DNA of 64,000 nt from Sphingobium sp. CAP-1. GTDB taxonomy: Bacteria; Pseudomonadota; Alphaproteobacteria; Sphingomonadales; Sphingomonadaceae. Positions 8,922 to 16,509 of this stretch are shown one piece after another; positions within the stretch are counted from its first letter, which is position 1, and each line of letters opens with the position of its first letter. The DNA lies in assembly GCF_009720145.1 (NCBI RefSeq), contig NZ_CP046252.1:1550001-1614000 (forward strand). Reading direction: 5' to 3'. The translations under genes were made by a program, and so were the position numbers. The notes beneath the pieces were generated by a model. The model did not search any database and was not told where the DNA came from. It saw only the letters and a list, made by a program, of their open reading frames with translations.

Positions 8922-9920
8922 ATGGACGGCAATTTCCTTCTGATAGCGGTGCTGGTCGCGACCATGATCGGTCTGGCCGTGGTCGCCTTCGCCGGTCCGT
9001 CGCCGGAAAAGGCGCGCAGGCGGCGCGTCGCCCTGATCCGCGGGCGGCATAGCGAATCCGCCGAGGCGCTGCTGGAAGCCCGGATGCGCAGGGCGATTTC
9101 CAATCGCGCAACCGGCAACGAAGCCAAGCTTCTGGTGTCGCTGATCCCCAACCCGGAAAACCTCACCAAACGGCTGCGGATGACCGGCAAGAAGTGGACG
9201 CTCAGCCAGTATATGACGGCCAGCGCCGCCACCTTCCTGCTCATCACCGCTTTCCTGGCGCTGCGCGGCTTTCCTTTCCTGTTCGCAATGATGTTCGGCC
9301 TGGCTGCCGGGCTTGGCCTGCCGCACTGGTGGGTCGGCCGCCTGATCAAGGGGCGCATCAACAAGTTCACGGCCAAATTTCCCGACGCGCTGGAGTTGCT
9401 GACGCGCGGCCTGCGATCGGGCCTGCCGATCGCCGAGACGCTGGGCATTGTATCGAGCGAAATTCCAGGGCCGGTGGGCGAGGAATTCAAGCTGATCACC
9501 GAACGCATCAAGATCGGCCGGACGATGGAACAGGCGTTGCAGGAAACCGCCGACCGCCTTGGCACGCCGGAATTCCAGTTCTTCGTCATCACTCTGGCGA
9601 TCCAGCGGGAAACCGGCGGCAACCTGGCCGAAACCCTGTCGAACCTGGCCACCGTGCTGCGCCAGCGCGCGCAGATGAAGCTGAAGATCCGCGCCATGTC
9701 GTCGGAATCCAAGGCGTCCGCCTATATCATCGGCGTGCTGCCCTTCCTGGTGTTCGGCATGATCTGCTATATTAACTTCAACTATATGAGCCCCTTCTTC
9801 ACCCCCGATCCGGCGGGCACTTTCGGGCTTTCGCTGATGCAGGTGATCGGCATCGGCGGCATGTGCTGGATGGGCATCGGCGCCTTCATCATGGCCCAGA
9901 TGGTCAATTTCGAAATCTGA
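8922..9920 (+). CDS. tadB: Tad pilus inner-membrane platform protein TadB
   Basis: 332 residues with an N-terminal helix, two helices around residues 95-135, the T2SSF domain (FPDALELLTRGLRSGLPIAE through ETGGNLAETLSNLA), and C-terminal helices. TadB and TadC together form the inner-membrane platform that the CpaF ATPase acts on. The protein looks full length and undamaged. It is followed 19 bp later by tadC. Confidence 0.9.
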   Translation: MDGNFLLIAVLVATMIGLAVVAFAGPSPEKARRRRVALIRGRHSESAEALLEARMRRAISNRATGNEAKLLVSLIPNPENLTKRLRMTGKKWTLSQYMTASAATFLLITAFLALRGFPFLFAMMFGLAAGLGLPHWWVGRLIKGRINKFTAKFPDALELLTRGLRSGLPIAETLGIVSSEIPGPVGEEFKLITERIKIGRTMEQALQETADRLGTPEFQFFVITLAIQRETGGNLAETLSNLATVLRQRAQMKLKIRAMSSESKASAYIIGVLPFLVFGMICYINFNYMSPFFTPDPAGTFGLSLMQVIGIGGMCWMGIGAFIMAQMVNFEI

Positions 9921-9939
9921 CGGGCAAGGACAAGAGACA

Positions 9940-10929
9940 ATGGACGCTCCTACCCCCGCTGGAACCCTGTTCGGTCTGACCGCGACCGATTTCGGTACGC
10001 TGCTGGCCGCACTGGCGACGCTGGCCATGCTGTTCGCGCTCTATGCGGTGATGACCGTGCGCGATCCCATGGCCAAACGCGTCAAGGCGCTGAATGAACG
10101 GCGCGAACAGCTCAAGGCCGGCATCACCGCCTCCACCGCCAAGCGCCGCGCCAGCTTGGTCCGCAAGAACCAGACGACCGACCAGATGCGGTCCTTCCTG
10201 TCGAGCCTGAAGGTTCTCCAGGACGACCAGCTCAAGGACGCGCAGATTCGCCTGGCCCAGGCGGGCATCCGCTCCAAGGACTGGGCCGTCGCCGTCATCT
10301 TTGGTCGCATGATCCTGCCGATCGTGATCGGCGGCCTGGCCGCGATCCTGCTCTATGGCGTGGGCATCGAACCCGAATGGGGACCGATGAAGCGCTTCTT
10401 CGCCTTCGCGGTGGCATTGTTGCTCGCCTACAAGGCGCCCGACCTCTTTATCGACAACAAGGTGCAAAAGCGCGCCGCCGCGATCCGCAAGGGGCTACCC
10501 GACGCGCTCGACCTGCTGGTGATCTGCGCCGAGGCTGGCCTGACCGTCGACGCCGCCTTCAACCGCGTGTCGCGCGAACTGGGCAAGGCCTACCCGGAAC
10601 TGGGTGACGAGTTCCAGTTGACCGCGATCGAACTGAGCTTCCTGACCGAGCGCCGCATGGCGTTCGAGAATCTGGCGACGCGCGTAAAGCTGGACGCGGT
10701 CAAGGGCGTGGTCACGACCATGATCCAGACCGAGAAATATGGCACTCCGCTGGCGAGCGCCCTGCGCGTGCTGTCCGCCGAGTTCCGCCATGAACGCATG
10801 ATGCGCGCCGAGGAAAAGGCCGCGCGCCTGCCCGCGATCATGACGGTGCCGCTGATTCTCTTCATCCTGCCGACCCTGTTCGTCGTCATTCTGGGTCCGG
10901 CTGCCTGCTCGATCAGCACCGCCTTCTGA
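9940..10929 (+). CDS. tadC: Tad pilus inner-membrane platform protein TadC
   Basis: 329 residues, again a T2SSF-domain membrane protein: an N-terminal helix, a linker, two helices near 110-160, the conserved core LPDALDLLVICAEAGLTVDA, and a C-terminal helix pair. Partner of TadB in the pilus platform. It ends the operon; the tetratricopeptide protein TadD that often follows is not present, and a strong terminator lies about 50 bp downstream. Confidence 0.9.
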   Translation: MDAPTPAGTLFGLTATDFGTLLAALATLAMLFALYAVMTVRDPMAKRVKALNERREQLKAGITASTAKRRASLVRKNQTTDQMRSFLSSLKVLQDDQLKDAQIRLAQAGIRSKDWAVAVIFGRMILPIVIGGLAAILLYGVGIEPEWGPMKRFFAFAVALLLAYKAPDLFIDNKVQKRAAAIRKGLPDALDLLVICAEAGLTVDAAFNRVSRELGKAYPELGDEFQLTAIELSFLTERRMAFENLATRVKLDAVKGVVTTMIQTEKYGTPLASALRVLSAEFRHERMMRAEEKAARLPAIMTVPLILFILPTLFVVILGPAACSISTAF

Positions 10930-10978
10930 AAAATTCGGAGAAGGGGGATGGCGCTGCCGTAGCGTCGCCCCGAAACCC

Positions 10979-11019
10979 GCCCGCCCCGCCTGAAATAGGC
11001 GGTGGCGGGCGCGATTTTT
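10979..11019 (+). terminator. Rho-independent terminator of the Tad operon
   Basis: Left arm GCCCGCCCCGCCT (10979-10991), loop GAAAT, right arm AGGCGGTGGCGGGC (10997-11010) with one bulged T, then GCGA and TTTTT. It lies between tadC and the DUF2147 gene. Confidence 0.8.
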
Positions 11020-11057
11020 CGTGGCTATCTGCGGGTCACAGACAAGGAGTGGATCGC

Positions 11058-11474
11058 ATGAAATCGGCAGCTATCGCCATTTTTACCCTGATCGCAGGCG
11101 TCGCTTTGCCCGCGCAGGCCGCCCAGCCCGTCATCGGCCGCTGGGCCACGGTCGACGGCAAGGCGATCGTCCAGATCGCGCCATGCGGCAAGCAAGTTTG
11201 TGGCAGGATCGAGAAGATCGTGAAGCCGACCCCCGGCCGGCCGCAAACCGATATCAAGAATCCCGATCCGGCGCTGCGTTCCAAGCCACTTGTCGGCCTG
11301 GCGCTGCTGTCGGGCTTTTCCGACGCGGGCGATATATGGAAGGGGACGATCTACGATCCCGAAAGCGGCAAAAGTTATACGTCGAAGGTCAGCCGCAATG
11401 GCGACGGCACGTTGAAGGTGCAGGGCTGCATCGCCTTCTTCTGCAAGACCCAGACCTGGACGCCGCTGCGCTAG
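11058..11474 (+). CDS. DUF2147 exported protein
   Basis: 138 residues: a signal peptide (MKSAAIAIFTLIAGVALPAQA) and a mature domain starting IGRWATVDGKAIVQIAPCGKQVCGRI, with the paired cysteines and the later GCIAFFCKTQTW typical of DUF2147. The family is periplasmic, of unknown function, frequent in sphingomonads. AAGGAG at 11043-11048 sets the start at ATG 11058 rather than the GTG at 11049. The stop codon TAG at 11472-11474 lies inside the CTAG that begins the palindromic element at 11471. Confidence 0.85.
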   Translation: MKSAAIAIFTLIAGVALPAQAAQPVIGRWATVDGKAIVQIAPCGKQVCGRIEKIVKPTPGRPQTDIKNPDPALRSKPLVGLALLSGFSDAGDIWKGTIYDPESGKSYTSKVSRNGDGTLKVQGCIAFFCKTQTWTPLR

Positions 11475-11547
11475 TGGTCCGCTTCCGACATTTGCTACCC
11501 TGCAATCCACGCGCCGGAGCAAATGTCGGAATCATCAGGACCACTAG
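11471..11547. repeat. palindromic intergenic element A
   Basis: A 77-bp imperfect palindrome. Both arms read CTAGTGGTCC from the outside, then (after four extra bases TGAT in the right arm) TTCCGACATTTGCT. Its outermost left CTAG provides the TAG stop of the DUF2147 gene. It has the same design as element B 13 bp away. It looks like a REP-type or small non-autonomous mobile palindrome; no open reading frame inside. Confidence 0.8.
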
Positions 11548-11560
11548 CAACTATTGGATT

Positions 11561-11639
11561 CTAGTGGAGCTTGTGAATGTGACATTTGAGCGCGAGACTA
11601 ATCCCAAGGAGAACTCAAATATCACATTCGCTCCACTAG
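11561..11639. repeat. palindromic intergenic element B
   Basis: A 79-bp imperfect palindrome. Both arms read CTAGTGGAGC from the outside, then (after four extra bases TTGT in the left arm) GAATGTGACATTTGAG, with one mismatch between arms. The right-hand CTAG supplies the TAG stop codon of qhpE on the minus strand. It shares the CTAGTGG ends and GACATTTG core with element A but the arms differ enough not to be a simple duplication. Confidence 0.8.
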
Positions 11640-12301
11640 GCTGAGGAAGCGAGCGGCTGTAGCCGCGCCAGATGGTGGGCGATGCCGGATCGCCCCCCCT
11701 GCGAGACGATGCCGCTCATATTCGCGACAGCGAAAGAGACACCATAAAGGTTGCGCTGTAGCGGCACGCCGGGGATCGGGCGGGGATGGCCGGAGGCATA
11801 TATCCGGCCATCGCGCACCGCATAGGCATTGCGGGGGCAGTTCCAGTCGAGCGACACGCCCAGCACCTGCCCAAGGCTGCCGGGATAGCAGGGCGTCCCT
11901 TCGACCTCGCGCGCGGCGACAATCAGGATGCCCGCTGCCAGCGCGCGATCGACCGCCCCCGCGAAGGCCTCACGATGCGCAGGGTTCACCGTACCGAGGC
12001 TGAGGTTGATGAGATCCACCTGTGCCACCACAGCCCGGTCGATCGCGCTCACCAACGCACGCGCCGTAGTGCGCAGCGCGTCGTGGAACACCCGGATCGG
12101 CAGGCAGAGCGCATCGGCCGCCTGTTCCTGGATAGCGGCGGTGACGGCGGTGCCATGACCAAGCCGGTCGATAGTGTCGCTTTCGCTGATCGCGCCGTCC
12201 CCTGCAATCGCAATACCCGGCAGCAGGCGAGCGGCGTCGATATGCGGATGATCGGGATGAACGCCGCTGTCGATGATGGCGATGCGGACAGGATCAGGCA
12301 T
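11636..12301 (-). CDS. qhpE: subtilisin-like protease QhpE, leader peptidase of amine dehydrogenase gamma subunit
   Basis: 221 residues of a compact S8 serine protease without signal peptide. The triad is visible as Asp11 (IIDSGVHPDHP), His49 (RLGHGTAV) and Ser189 (YGVSFAVANMSG). The usual oxyanion Asn in an AAGN context is not found; the place reads LIVAAREVEG. In Paracoccus and Pseudomonas QhpE removes the leader of the cross-linked gamma subunit in the cytoplasm, and its place as last gene of a full qhp operon supports that role. It overlaps qhpF by 8 bp. Confidence 0.82.
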   Translation of the reverse strand: MPDPVRIAIIDSGVHPDHPHIDAARLLPGIAIAGDGAISESDTIDRLGHGTAVTAAIQEQAADALCLPIRVFHDALRTTARALVSAIDRAVVAQVDLINLSLGTVNPAHREAFAGAVDRALAAGILIVAAREVEGTPCYPGSLGQVLGVSLDWNCPRNAYAVRDGRIYASGHPRPIPGVPLQRNLYGVSFAVANMSGIVSQGGRSGIAHHLARLQPLASSA

Positions 12302-13997
12302 GGGCCATCTGCGCGCGCGCCGTCATCGTCGCCCGCCCCTCCTCCAGCCGGATGACATGATCGGCCATGGCGGCCAATGCCGGCTTGTGGGTGATGACGA
12401 TGATCGTCGCTTCGGGCAGCGCCACGCGCAGGCGGCCGGCGACCAACTGCTCCGTTTCACTGTCCAGCGCGGAGGTCGGCTCATCGAGAATCAGAATGCC
12501 GGGCGAGCGCAGCAGGGCGCGGGCCAGCACGATCCGCTGCCGTTCCCCGGCGGAGAGCGCCGCGCCCCGTTCGCCCGCACGGGTGTCATAGCCATCGGGT
12601 AATCTGGCGACAAAGTCGTCCAGCCCGGCGGCATGGGCGGCGGCCTCGATCGCCGCGCGCGATACGTCCGGCAGCGCGAAACCGATATTGGCGGCGATCG
12701 TATCGTTGAACAGATAGGGCGCCTGATCGACCAGAATGATCTCCCGGCGCAGATCGTCCAGCCGGCAGTCGCGCAGATCGCGGCCGTCGACCATGATGCG
12801 CCCGCTGTCGGGATCGAGATAGCGCACCATCAGATCGGCCATGGTCGATTTGCCCGCGCCGCTGGGGCCGAGAATGGCGCACAGGCTGCCGGCCGGGATC
12901 GTCAGGTCGATATCGCGCAGCACCATATCACGATCGTAGCGCATCGCCACCCGTTCGAAACATAGCGCGCCTGCGCGCGCCAGCGGCAGCGCATCCGGCC
13001 GCTCTGCCACATCGGGCCTGGTATCGAACAGTTGGAAGATGCGCCCCAGCGACACCCGCGCCGACGCAAGGCCGGATGTCAGCCCCATCAGCGTCTGGAT
13101 CGGCGACAGCAGCCGCATATGATAGGTCATGAAGGCGACCAAAGTGCCGATGCTCATCCCGCCTTCGATAATCCGCCAGCCGCCATAGAGGATCACTGCC
13201 GATGTCGCCGCCGTCATCAGCGTGCCGGGCAGCGCCCCGGTCATGAAGGACGCGACCTGCATTTTCAGCATTGCGCCGATGAAGGCGTCATTCTTTGCCT
13301 TGAACCGTGCGACCTCATGCTCGCCCGCGCGCAGCGAGGCGATGACGCGCATCCCCATCACCGTGTCGACCAGCAGGCTGCCCAGGTCCGCGCCCCGTTC
13401 CCGCATGTCGCGGGTCAATGCGGTCAGGCGGCGTTGATAGTAGGAGAAGGTAGCGAGGCTGGCCGGCACCAATATGACGCTGACAAGGAACAGCCGCCAG
13501 TCGAGCCAGAGCATCATCGCCACGCATCCGACGAAGAAGAGCAGGTTGCTGACCACGGAGAGCAATGTGTCGGACGCGATCCGCTGCACGTCGCTGACAT
13601 CGCTGTTCATGCGCGAGACGAGATCGCCAAGCCGGAAGCTGCCATAGAATCGCGGCGACAGCGTCTGGAGATGGCGCAGCAAAGCGGCGCGAATGTCATA
13701 GAGCATCGCCGCCGACAGCGACACATAGCGATAGCTGGCGAGGATGTTGACGGCGAAGCCCGCGATGGTGACGGCGATCATCACCGCTGCAATTTCCACC
13801 AACGCGCCCATATCGCGCTTCATCAGCGCCTGATCGATCATCAACTTGGACAGATAGGGCTGCGCCAGCCCCAGCATGGTCGAAACGAGGCTGATCGCCA
13901 GCACGACTAACAGCGCGCCGCGATAGGGTTTCAGGAACGGCGCGAGCCGGCGATAGGCGCCCCAGTCGGCAACGGGCGGCGGCGCGGGGACGGTCAT
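12294..13997 (-). CDS. qhpF: ABC exporter QhpF for the amine dehydrogenase gamma subunit
   Basis: 567 residues: six-helix exporter membrane domain (about 20-310) fused to an ATPase domain with Walker A GPSGAGKS (377-384), signature LSAGERQ (481-487) and Walker B ILILDEP (501-507). In characterised qhp operons this half-transporter type protein exports the processed, cross-linked gamma subunit to the periplasm. The ATG at 13997 (MTVPAPPPVADWG) has AGGA shortly upstream; longer readings run into an intergenic palindrome. Lies between qhpG and qhpE. Confidence 0.85.
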   Translation of the reverse strand: MTVPAPPPVADWGAYRRLAPFLKPYRGALLVVLAISLVSTMLGLAQPYLSKLMIDQALMKRDMGALVEIAAVMIAVTIAGFAVNILASYRYVSLSAAMLYDIRAALLRHLQTLSPRFYGSFRLGDLVSRMNSDVSDVQRIASDTLLSVVSNLLFFVGCVAMMLWLDWRLFLVSVILVPASLATFSYYQRRLTALTRDMRERGADLGSLLVDTVMGMRVIASLRAGEHEVARFKAKNDAFIGAMLKMQVASFMTGALPGTLMTAATSAVILYGGWRIIEGGMSIGTLVAFMTYHMRLLSPIQTLMGLTSGLASARVSLGRIFQLFDTRPDVAERPDALPLARAGALCFERVAMRYDRDMVLRDIDLTIPAGSLCAILGPSGAGKSTMADLMVRYLDPDSGRIMVDGRDLRDCRLDDLRREIILVDQAPYLFNDTIAANIGFALPDVSRAAIEAAAHAAGLDDFVARLPDGYDTRAGERGAALSAGERQRIVLARALLRSPGILILDEPTSALDSETEQLVAGRLRVALPEATIIVITHKPALAAMADHVIRLEEGRATMTARAQMAHA

Positions 13998-14006
13998 GGG
14001 CTTCCT

Positions 14007-14026
14007 GTTCCCGCCTGCGCGGGAAC
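14007..14026. repeat. short palindrome between qhpG and qhpF
   Basis: GTTCCCGC, loop CTGC, GCGGGAAC: a perfect 8-bp stem. Its 14-base core CCCGCCTGCGCGGG recurs inverted at 24340-24353 upstream of the DUF1272 gene, so this is a dispersed repeat rather than a gene-specific signal, although here it could also affect qhpF translation. Confidence 0.55.
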
Positions 14027-14049
14027 ACTGGCTGCCATGGCCGCCCCCG

Positions 14050-15042
14050 TCATGCTGCCGCCTGCCTTGGCACAAGGCGAAAGCCGTCGAGCAGGAAGCG
14101 CGGTTCGGGCAGTTTCGCCAGCAGCGCCGTGCAATAGCGATGCCCGTCCATCAGCGCGTCATGCTGCGCCCGCCACCAGTCGCCCCCGCCGCCATTGGCG
14201 TAAAATTGCGCGCAGAGCAGCAGGTGCCGGCGCATCGCCGCGATCAGCATCGCCTGATAATGGCTGAGCAATTCCTCGCGATCCCCACCCTCTGCAATGG
14301 CGGTGACGACCGCCGCCGCCAATATCGCCTCGCGCACCGATTGCGCCGCGCCATCGCCGCAGATCGGGTCGAAGCCCAGCGCCGCTGATCCACAGGCCAG
14401 CCAGTCCGCGCCATATAGCGGCAGATGCAGGCGCGGCACAGCGAGGAAAGGCGTGGTCGCCGCGCCCATCGCATCCACCACCGGCGCGATCAGCACGCTT
14501 TGCCCCAGCAGCGCGTCGATCGGTCCGCCCACACCCAGCAGCCATCCCGTCCCCGCCTGCCCCGGCACCAGATAGAGCCAGCCGTCCGCCACAGCCTCGA
14601 TCCGCGCTTCTTCCGCGCCAGCGGGATCGCGCAGCCTTATCTGCGCCGCAATCGCATGGCGTTCGCCAAAGATGCGCATCTCGCCCAGCGGCAGGGGCGG
14701 CGCGGCATGGATGGTGAAGTCGGTCGGGCCATCGATCGGTTCGGAAGATACGGGCAAGGCCGCCTGCACACCCGCCTCCGATGTCAGCGTGGCGCCGTGC
14801 GGCACTGTCACCGCCGGCCCGCCCCAGGCGACCAGCCGTCGCCTGATACGCGGCCGGTCGCAAAACAGGTCCGGCCGATCGAACACGCTGCGGATCAGAC
14901 CCAGGGCCGGATCGCTCAGCATGATCGTCGGCACGGACGGGCGATGGGTGTCCTCGATTGCGACCCGAAGGCCCACGCCTGTCAGTATATGCGCGCACCC
15001 TCTGGCGGCGATGCCGCTGCCCCGGATGGCGATGTGCTTCAT
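14050..15042 (-). CDS. qhpG: FAD-dependent monooxygenase QhpG
   Basis: 330 residues. The N-terminus IAIRGSGIAARGCAHIL is a GxGxxxxG FAD-binding loop, and LACGSAALGFDPICGDGAAQSVREAI near residue 230-255 matches the second FAD motif (G-D-G/A) of halogenase and hydroxylase-type flavoproteins. QhpG hydroxylates the tryptophan of the gamma subunit during cysteine tryptophylquinone synthesis in Paracoccus denitrificans. Position between qhpB and qhpF supports this assignment. It starts 7 bp after the qhpB stop. Confidence 0.82.
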   Translation of the reverse strand: MKHIAIRGSGIAARGCAHILTGVGLRVAIEDTHRPSVPTIMLSDPALGLIRSVFDRPDLFCDRPRIRRRLVAWGGPAVTVPHGATLTSEAGVQAALPVSSEPIDGPTDFTIHAAPPLPLGEMRIFGERHAIAAQIRLRDPAGAEEARIEAVADGWLYLVPGQAGTGWLLGVGGPIDALLGQSVLIAPVVDAMGAATTPFLAVPRLHLPLYGADWLACGSAALGFDPICGDGAAQSVREAILAAAVVTAIAEGGDREELLSHYQAMLIAAMRRHLLLCAQFYANGGGGDWWRAQHDALMDGHRYCTALLAKLPEPRFLLDGFRLVPRQAAA

Positions 15043-15049
15043 GCGCCCG

Positions 15050-16141
15050 TCATTCCACCGCGACCATGCCCGCGCCGGTGGTGTCGTTGCCCAGATCCCA
15101 GGTCGCCTCCAGCTTCAGCGTCCTGGCGTCATAGACTTCGACATCATAGCTGGCGCCGTAGATATAGAGTTTGGCTCCATCCATCGACATGCCGAAGCGG
15201 AAGCGGGAGCGGCAGGGAAACTCCGCCTTGTCGACCACCGCGTTGGTCGTCATGTCCATATGCCAGAATTCGCAGCGCTTTGCCCCCAGCGTGCCGTTGG
15301 TGACGACGGTATAGGCCTGTTTACCGTCGGGCGTCAGTTCCAGCCCCGCCATCGCCGCCGGAGCCGGGCCGATCGGCGTGAAGGCGAATTGCCGGCTGTT
15401 GAGGTCGAAACGGGCGACACCGAACATCTTGTTGTGGATATAGGGGTCGGCCGCGTTGAACAGCGACACATATTGGCCGGGCGTCCGCGCGGTATCGATC
15501 GCGCCGCCGAAGCCGACATTCTCCAGGTCCGTGCCATCGGGCCTAGCCAGGTCGATACGGTCGATGACCTTCAGGTCGGCGAGGTTCAGGATCAAAATCT
15601 TGTCGCCGAACAGATAGAGATATTTGCCGTCGGGTGACACCTTCAATGCCGAACGATAGCCGCCCGCCGCCTTCTCATCCTCCTTCTCCATCTCCGCCGT
15701 GCGCGCGACCTTTTGCAGCTTGAGGTCGATCACCGCGTACATCGGCTTGCTGACCTTGTAGCGGTCCACTTCCCTGTCGAAGCGGGTGATGACGGTGTAG
15801 AAATAGCGGCCGGTCGGGTCGACCGCCCCGCCCCAGAAACGATAGCGGGTGACGCCGTCGTTCAGGCTGAACTTGCTGACGATCCTGCGCGTTGCGGTGT
15901 CCACCACCTCGATCCCGCTGGTGGTGATGGTGGTGACATAGATGTGCTTGCCATCGTCGGACAGGATCATCGATGTCGGCAGGCCGGTGTCGAGCTTGAG
16001 CTTGCCCGTCACCGCCGCCTTGCTCTCGTCGAAGATCAGCAACTGGTCGGGATAGCTGCCCATGAACAGGGTGGAGGCGGAAGCCGGCAGCGCGGCCAGC
16101 AAGCCCAGCCCGGCGGCGAAAAGGGTGCGGTAGGTCGGCAT
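15050..16141 (-). CDS. qhpB: quinohemoprotein amine dehydrogenase beta subunit
   Basis: 363 residues: signal peptide ending PASAS, then repeated beta-propeller blades of the YncE/QHNDH-beta type, with D-D-G-K-H-I-Y-V-T, D-P-T-G-R-Y-F-Y and S-P-D-G-K-Y-L-Y motifs. In QHNDH this seven-bladed propeller forms part of the active site around the gamma subunit. I chose ATG 16141 because GAGG lies six bases before it; an alternative ATG at 16153 overlaps the qhpC stop as ATGA. Confidence 0.9.
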   Translation of the reverse strand: MPTYRTLFAAGLGLLAALPASASTLFMGSYPDQLLIFDESKAAVTGKLKLDTGLPTSMILSDDGKHIYVTTITTSGIEVVDTATRRIVSKFSLNDGVTRYRFWGGAVDPTGRYFYTVITRFDREVDRYKVSKPMYAVIDLKLQKVARTAEMEKEDEKAAGGYRSALKVSPDGKYLYLFGDKILILNLADLKVIDRIDLARPDGTDLENVGFGGAIDTARTPGQYVSLFNAADPYIHNKMFGVARFDLNSRQFAFTPIGPAPAAMAGLELTPDGKQAYTVVTNGTLGAKRCEFWHMDMTTNAVVDKAEFPCRSRFRFGMSMDGAKLYIYGASYDVEVYDARTLKLEATWDLGNDTTGAGMVAVE

Positions 16142-16149
16142 GGTGCGCC

Positions 16150-16509
16150 TCATGGGAAAACGAGGTCGAGGTTGCGCCAGTCCTTGGTGGCGGTGGCGCA
16201 GTTGCTGGCCCAGTCGGGCGAATAGTTGACATGATCGGGCACCTGGACGGGCCAGAAGCAGGTGACGTAACAGTCGTAAATGTCGCGCTCGACCGGCTGG
16301 CACAGACCCGCCGTGCCGCCGCCCGCATCCACTTCCCAGCCGGGCGAGAAGGACAGGGTGCAGCCCATCGGCACATGCGGGCGCGGCTGTTGCTGGAGGG
16401 CGACGACATCTTCCTCCATGTCCGCGGGCATGGTCGCGACGGCCTCGATCTGCGCCACCGCCTCGCCAATCGCGCGCGCCTTTTTGTTGATGGCACGAAG
16501 ATGCTTCAT
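16150..16509 (-). CDS. qhpC: quinohemoprotein amine dehydrogenase gamma subunit (CTQ-bearing)
   Basis: 119 residues. Every cross-linking residue of the known gamma subunits is present at the correct spacing: Cys50-Glu59, Cys70-Asp76 and Cys84-Asp92 for the three thioether bridges, and Cys80 with Trp86 for the cysteine tryptophylquinone. In Pseudomonas numbering these are 7-16, 27-33, 41-49 and 37-43. The roughly 43 residues before the core form the leader read by QhpD and removed by QhpE. Cys104 near the C-terminus is an extra cysteine outside this set. The gene overlaps qhpD by 4 bp. Confidence 0.93.
   Translation of the reverse strand: MKHLRAINKKARAIGEAVAQIEAVATMPADMEEDVVALQQQPRPHVPMGCTLSFSPGWEVDAGGGTAGLCQPVERDIYDCYVTCFWPVQVPDHVNYSPDWASNCATATKDWRNLDLVFP

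Noticed and set aside
16150..16509. Reading qhpC as a generic RiPP precursor of a new natural product
   Set aside because: All residues match the known amine dehydrogenase gamma subunit, and the whole qhp operon surrounds it, so this is a known system.
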